Shown one piece after another: positions 38,957 through 40,188 of a stretch of DNA of 40,188 bases (position 1 is its first letter; each line of letters starts with the position of its first letter). The DNA lies in the IMG/VR virus record IMGVR_UViG_3300037258_000847, positions 1-40,188 of that record; one strand, written 5' to 3'. The notes under the pieces were generated by a model that saw only the letters and a program-made list of their open reading frames with translations, was not told the origin of the DNA and searched no databases. This stretch comes from a virus. The translations under genes were made by a program, and so were the position numbers.

Positions 38957-39385
38957 TCACGCCGGGGCCGGGAGCACCGACTGCCAAGTGACCTGGAACT
39001 TCATCGCCTGGAGGACGCGCTTGGCGTCAGGCGTCGGCTTGTAGCCGCTCAGCCCGCCGTTCGTCATGATGTACTTCTTGCCCAGCGACGGCAGCAGGAT
39101 GCTTCCGTTGATCGGATAGACCGTCTTCGCGGCCTGCTGCGCGCCGAATATCTGCTCGAAGATCGAGATCGACGGCGAGTCCGCCATCAGGTTGAAGTTC
39201 TGCATCACAGGGACGAACACGAAGCCGAACGACAGGTTGCCGTCGACCCCCATCTGCGCCTCGATCGACTTGATCTGGTCGGTGTCGTAGATGTCGTCAA
39301 CGGCGAAGTTCTGCAGCTGCTGCGGCGTCGAGAACAGGACCGCCTGCGTGAAGGTCAAGACGGCGTCTGCTGACGTGATCGACAT
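38957..39385 (-). CDS. Tail tube protein
   Basis: Encodes 142 residues from the ATG at 39385 with GGAGCG upstream. The start (SITSADAVLTFTQAVLFSTP, then QNFAVDDIYDTDQIKSIEAQ) and the middle block GVDGNLSFGFVFVPVMQNFN with ADSPSISIFEQIF match the tube proteins that pair with DUF3383 sheaths. Its size and position after the sheath gene are standard. Confidence 0.85.
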   Translation of the reverse strand: MSITSADAVLTFTQAVLFSTPQQLQNFAVDDIYDTDQIKSIEAQMGVDGNLSFGFVFVPVMQNFNLMADSPSISIFEQIFGAQQAAKTVYPINGSILLPSLGKKYIMTNGGLSGYKPTPDAKRVLQAMKFQVTWQSVLPAPA

Positions 39386-39397
39386 CTCGGACGCTCC

Positions 39398-40188
39398 TTA
39401 TTGGACCAGCACGCTGCTGAGGTTGATCGACTGCACGGAGTTGCGGTCGATCCAGTAGAACGTGATCGGCCACGGCCCGCGCGCGGCCTGAACGGTCTGG
39501 TCCGGGATGATGATTTGCAGGTAGTAGCCCTGCGTCTGGAGGGCGGTCGCGATGGGCGCCCCGGCGTCGTTGTTGACCTGCGCGATCTGACCCGGGGTCA
39601 GCGTGTTCGGGGCGAAGGCTCCGAAGGCGAGGCCTTGGTTGATGACGGTCTGGCAGGTTCCGTCGATCAGGCTGACGCCGGCGCTCGTGAACGGCACCGA
39701 CAGCGAGTTCTGGAACAGCGTCAGCAGTTGGACTTGGAAGAACGTGTTGAGCCAGACCTGCGTCTGCCAGCTGTCCGCCCACTTGAACGGGCCGGTGATC
39801 TGGCCGGTCTGGAACCAGATGAAGTTGCTGCTCGCCGCCGCGTAGGCGCCGTAGAAGTTGTAGCCGTTGGCGGTGAGGTTCGCCGCCGTCGTCGGGTCGG
39901 TGACGTTGGCGGTGATGCCGGCTTGGGCGCGGAAGTCGAAGTCGGTGCGGCCGTTGGTCTGCTCGTAGTTGATCGCCGCCGCCAAGCCGAGCGCGAAGGC
40001 GCAGAGGCCGGTGTCGATCGTGGCGGCGACCTCCGAGATGAGCAGCGTGCCGGAATCGCCGTTGGCCTTGAAGATCTGGCCCAAGCTGCTCGCCGCGTCG
40101 GTCGAGGCCGCCGGGCTGGCGTCTGGATCCCAGCAGAAGTAGCCGAATCGGTTGCCGCCGAGCGCGGTGTTCTTCCATGCCGCGAAGG
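39398..40188 (-). CDS. Tail sheath protein (DUF3383 type), N-terminus outside window
   Basis: The frame is open from base 40188 to the TAA at 39398-39400; 263 codons are visible. The C-terminal block (FKWADSWQTQVWLNTFFQVQ, then FQNSLSVPFTSAGVSLIDGT, GLAFGAFAPNTLTPGQIAQV, and RGPWPITFYWIDRNSVQSIN) is the C-terminal signature of DUF3383 contractile-tail sheaths. Apparent starts inside, such as a TTG at 40084, are not real. It marks the phage as a myovirus-type. Confidence 0.85.
   Translation of the reverse strand, partial: FAAWKNTALGGNRFGYFCWDPDASPAASTDAASSLGQIFKANGDSGTLLISEVAATIDTGLCAFALGLAAAINYEQTNGRTDFDFRAQAGITANVTDPTTAANLTANGYNFYGAYAAASSNFIWFQTGQITGPFKWADSWQTQVWLNTFFQVQLLTLFQNSLSVPFTSAGVSLIDGTCQTVINQGLAFGAFAPNTLTPGQIAQVNNDAGAPIATALQTQGYYLQIIIPDQTVQAARGPWPITFYWIDRNSVQSINLSSVLVQ

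Noticed and set aside
1-40188. tRNA genes and CRISPR arrays
   Set aside because: No cloverleaf-like stretch with a conserved T-loop and no regularly spaced repeats were noticed; a tRNAscan or CRISPR-finder run was not possible.

Overview
The window is a stretch of a tailed phage or prophage with a contractile (myovirus-type) tail. The GC-rich coding, the abundance of GTG starts and the style of the small early genes fit a host in the Alphaproteobacteria, most likely Hyphomicrobiales/Rhizobiales (an inference; no host marker gene is present). Capsid, portal, terminase, integrase and replication-initiation genes are not in the window, so lysogeny cannot be judged. Both ends cut a gene: a T5orf172-type protein at the left edge and the tail sheath at the right edge.

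Left arm (about 460-17,400, + strand): a tightly packed early operon. A good sigma70-type promoter (489-517) overlapped by a perfect inverted repeat drives it, and the T5orf172 gene reads away on the other strand. Most joints are ATGA, GTGA or TGATG overlaps, so translation is coupled. The cargo is nucleic-acid handling: a HIRAN protein, a DUF3850 PUA-like protein, an ERF-type annealing protein, a YqaJ/lambda-exonuclease-like nuclease, an ASCH-like protein, a zinc-finger protein, a winged-helix protein, a DGQHR (ParB/DndB-like) protein, a degenerate HNH-like protein, a 539-aa composite regulator-like protein (transposase-type zinc ribbon, SANT-like HTH, sigma-like segment, unknown C-terminus) and a DUF5131 (Gp37/Gp68) protein. 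These are followed by a ClpA/B-like double AAA+ ATPase coupled to two membrane proteins.

Middle (about 16,200-21,300): an accessory block of small, less GC-rich genes on both strands. It holds tiny secreted or membrane proteins, one frameshifted gene, one lipoprotein gene running into an antisense neighbour, several strong hairpins, and an IS1595-family transposase at the border between the early and late arms.

Right arm (40,188 down to 21,300, - strand): the late operon read leftward. In order of transcription it holds tail sheath (DUF3383 type), tail tube, tail-assembly chaperone with a probable -1 frameshift extension, a short tape measure with a lysozyme-like domain, Dit-like protein, baseplate plug, hub, gpV-like spike, gp25-like wedge, baseplate J and DUF2612. 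Three fibre or appendage proteins follow, then GH25 endolysin, small membrane proteins, several secreted proteins, a class 3 lipase, a holin-like protein, an M15 peptidase and a YkuD-like protein.

The most unusual features are these. All three proteins in the tail-fibre position carry Sec signal peptides and many cysteines, and they open a run of nine signal-peptide genes. The lysis region carries a lipase. The early arm has the composite zinc-ribbon/SANT/sigma-like protein and a membrane-linked Clp-like ATPase.
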